A stretch of 5,983 nucleotides of DNA from CAZOGW01 sp964579415 (GTDB lineage: Bacteria > Actinomycetota > Acidimicrobiia > Spongiisociales > UBA5794): assembly GCA_964579415.1 (NCBI GenBank), contig CAZOGW010000156.1:1-5983 (forward strand), given 5' to 3'. Below the pieces are notes generated by a model, which saw nothing but the letters and a program-made list of their open reading frames with translations, made no database searches and was not told where the DNA came from. Below, one piece after another: positions 4,176 through 5,983 of the stretch (its first letter is position 1; every line of letters starts with the position of its first letter). Both the position numbers and the translations under genes were made by a program.

Positions 4176-5983
4176 CTACCTTCGCTTTCTGCGGAGGAGG
4201 TGGGAGAGGGTCTCCTCTTCGGGGAGCATCTCTCGGGGAGGCGGGGGTGGTTGGTCGGGGGAGGGCTCGCCCGGCGCCGGCGCACCGGAGGCGCGGGGAG
4301 TGGTGACCAGGGCCTCGACCGGCTTCTTGTCGGCGGTCACGGCCTGGCGCCACACGGTGAAGTCGCCGCGGCGGACCACCAGGCGGCGCAGGACCACGTC
4401 GGCGAGGAACAGCGCCAGGGCGGCTGCCACCAGCCACGGCCACAGTGCGGTCTCGGCGGCGCCCCGGCCAGGAGCCGGCTGGTAGACCTCCTCGGGGGCT
4501 GCGTCGACCCGCCCGCCGGTGGCGTCGGCGATATCGGCGGCCAGCGCCCCGTCGGGTTCACGGAAGGCGAACTCCTCGGCATAGCCGGCGACGACGCCGC
4601 TACTGCCCGAGGCGACCACGCCGTCCTGACCCTCCACGGTGACGGCCACCCAGTAGGCGCCCTCGGCGGGCACCGGGACCGTGCCCTCGAAGTGTGACTC
4701 CCCGGTGCGCTGCAACGGCACCGACGTCACCGACCCGTCGGCGCTGCGCACCTGGGCGATGGCGACGGCGTCGAGCGGCGCCTCGGCGTCGTAGCTGACA
4801 TTGAGGGCGCCCCCGTCGAGACGCACCGCCGGTGGGGTGTCCCTTCCCGCAGGGAGCACGTCGCCCACCAGCCGGCCCCAGAAGTCGACGAAGCCGTCCC
4901 AGGTGACCCAGTTGGACGACCAGCGGGCGGTGGCGTCGGAGGTCCACACCGTGGCCCGCCCCAGCCCGCGCTGCCAGGTGGCCAGCAGCGGGTCACCGGG
5001 ACCGACCTCGAGCGGGAGCGCCGCCGTCGGCTTGAGGCGGGTGAGCACGTAGCCGCCCAGCGGCGGCGCCGAGGTCATGCCGGCGGTCACCGGAGAGGCG
5101 GCCCCCAGGGCAGGGAGGAATGAACCTTCGGCCACCAGCGGGCGGGCAACACGCAGCGTCTCCTCGACAAAGATCTCCGGCACCGCCGACAGGTCCTCGC
5201 CGCGGTAGAACTGGCCGCCGCCGAGGGAGGCGGCGCGGCGGAGTTGCTCGCCGGACCCCTCGCCCGTCCCCAGCACGGAGAGGGTGATCCCGGCCTCGGC
5301 GATGTCGCGGGCGGCGTCGAGCAGGTCGGGATCGTCGCCCCACCCGTCGGTGAACAGCACGATGTGGCGGATCTCCTCGGGGGCGCCGTCCAGCGACGCC
5401 AGCGCCTCTCGCAGCGCCGGCGCGATCTCGGTGTCTCCTTGGGGGACCAGGCTGCCCAGGGCGGAGGCGACGACTTCGCCCGAGGGTTTGGTGGCGAGGG
5501 GCAGCGCCCACCGGGTACCCGAGGTAAAGGCGAGGACGCCGATCCGATCGGTGTCCTGCAGTGCCTGGATGGCGAGCCCGGCGCCGAGGCGGGAGATGTC
5601 GGTCTTGTTGACGCCGCCCTGCATGGAGGGGTCGTGGTCGCTGACGCCGTCGCAGTGGCAGTCGGCCATCGAGCCCGAGGTGTCGATGACCAGGACCTGC
5701 GCCACCGGCTGGCGGCGGATCAGCTCGTCGGGGTCGCTGGTGACCGGGAGCAGCTCCTCCAGGGCGGTGTCCTGGTAGTCACCCAGCCCGAACGCCTGGT
5801 CGCCGCCGACCACCACCAGGCCCCGACCCAGATGTTCGACGAAGGCCGCCAGATCCTCGGCGACCGCGTCAGGCGGCGCCGGCACGTTCACCAGCACCAC
5901 CCCGTCGTAGGAGAGAAGCTCGGCGGCGGTGGGGATGGCGGGGAGCACGTCGACGCCGACACCGCCGGCCTCAAGGGCCCGCG
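4176..5983 (-). CDS. Membrane-anchored VWA-domain protein with nested glutamine-amidotransferase-like domain (5' end outside window)
   Basis: The frame stays open to the right edge, so 601 C-terminal residues are seen and the start is missing. A GTG at 5948-5946 is only an internal valine: the upstream codons (RALEAGGVGVD) read smoothly into the same domain. Using that valine as residue 1, about 1-75 is the first half of a GATase1-like fold (GRGLVVVGGDQAFG). About 82-270 is a VWA domain with the MIDAS residues D89-T-S91-G-S93, T173 and D201. About 275-367 resumes the GATase-like fold (LATWQRGLGRATVWTSDATA). About 373-458 is a beta-rich, Ig-like region. About 501-520 is a transmembrane helix followed by basic residues, then a proline-rich tail ending RRKRR. 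Positive-inside logic puts the VWA domain outside and the tail in the cytosol. VWA domains bind protein ligands through a divalent metal; the partner is unknown. Family members usually have further N-terminal membrane helices. C97 and C99, in a Cys-His-Cys loop beside the MIDAS motif, are the only cysteines seen. Confidence 0.85.
   Translation of the reverse strand, partial: RALEAGGVGVDVLPAIPTAAELLSYDGVVLVNVPAPPDAVAEDLAAFVEHLGRGLVVVGGDQAFGLGDYQDTALEELLPVTSDPDELIRRQPVAQVLVIDTSGSMADCHCDGVSDHDPSMQGGVNKTDISRLGAGLAIQALQDTDRIGVLAFTSGTRWALPLATKPSGEVVASALGSLVPQGDTEIAPALREALASLDGAPEEIRHIVLFTDGWGDDPDLLDAARDIAEAGITLSVLGTGEGSGEQLRRAASLGGGQFYRGEDLSAVPEIFVEETLRVARPLVAEGSFLPALGAASPVTAGMTSAPPLGGYVLTRLKPTAALPLEVGPGDPLLATWQRGLGRATVWTSDATARWSSNWVTWDGFVDFWGRLVGDVLPAGRDTPPAVRLDGGALNVSYDAEAPLDAVAIAQVRSADGSVTSVPLQRTGESHFEGTVPVPAEGAYWVAVTVEGQDGVVASGSSGVVAGYAEEFAFREPDGALAADIADATGGRVDAAPEEVYQPAPGRGAAETALWPWLVAAALALFLADVVLRRLVVRRGDFTVWRQAVTADKKPVEALVTTPRASGAPAPGEPSPDQPPPPPREMLPEEETLSHLLRRKRR

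Noticed and set aside
5946..5948. GTG as the start of the VWA protein
   Set aside because: The frame is open to the window edge, and the residues before it continue the same Rossmann-like domain. The visible protein also lacks the N-terminal membrane helices usual in the family, so the gene is cut by the window.

Overview
The window is about 70% G+C, with strong third-position G/C codon bias, ATG starts and GC-rich intergenic hairpins. Together with the protein families present, this suggests a high-GC actinobacterium or a metagenomic relative such as an Acidimicrobiia-like lineage. That placement is inferred from composition and protein style; no marker gene is present.

Layout from left to right. 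(1) Positions 1-118 hold at least three tandem copies of a 35-bp GC-rich repeat plus a degenerate fourth. The array runs off the left edge. (2) Positions 122-1114, minus strand, encode a 330-residue metal-dependent amidohydrolase of the ACMSD-like (Amidohydro_2) group, with all expected metal and catalytic residues. (3) Positions 1115-1289 are a 175-bp divergent intergenic region. It carries two consecutive inverted repeats just ahead of the protease start, and only a weak promoter candidate. (4) Positions 1290-4091, plus strand, encode a 933-residue secreted M36 (fungalysin-type) zinc metalloprotease. Its order is signal peptide, FTP/PepSY-like propeptide, catalytic domain interrupted by a PA domain, then a C-terminal CHRD domain. 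(5) Positions 4092-4175 separate two convergent genes. They hold a perfect 20-bp GC-rich hairpin (probable bidirectional terminator) followed at once by an AT-rich 7-bp tandem repeat. (6) Positions 4176-5983, minus strand, encode the C-terminal part (601 complete codons) of a membrane-anchored protein in which a von Willebrand factor A domain is nested inside a glutamine-amidotransferase-like fold. Its N-terminus lies beyond the right edge.

The three genes do not form one operon: the first pair diverges and the second pair converges. The protease and the VWA protein both appear to act outside the cytoplasmic membrane, while the amidohydrolase is cytosolic. I see no sequence evidence that the three act in one pathway. 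No RNA genes, CRISPR array, insertion sequence or phage gene was recognised. The least explained parts are the two intergenic repeat arrays, the paired hairpins ahead of the protease, and a Cys-His-Cys loop in the VWA metal-site region. I do not see a convincing new multi-gene system.
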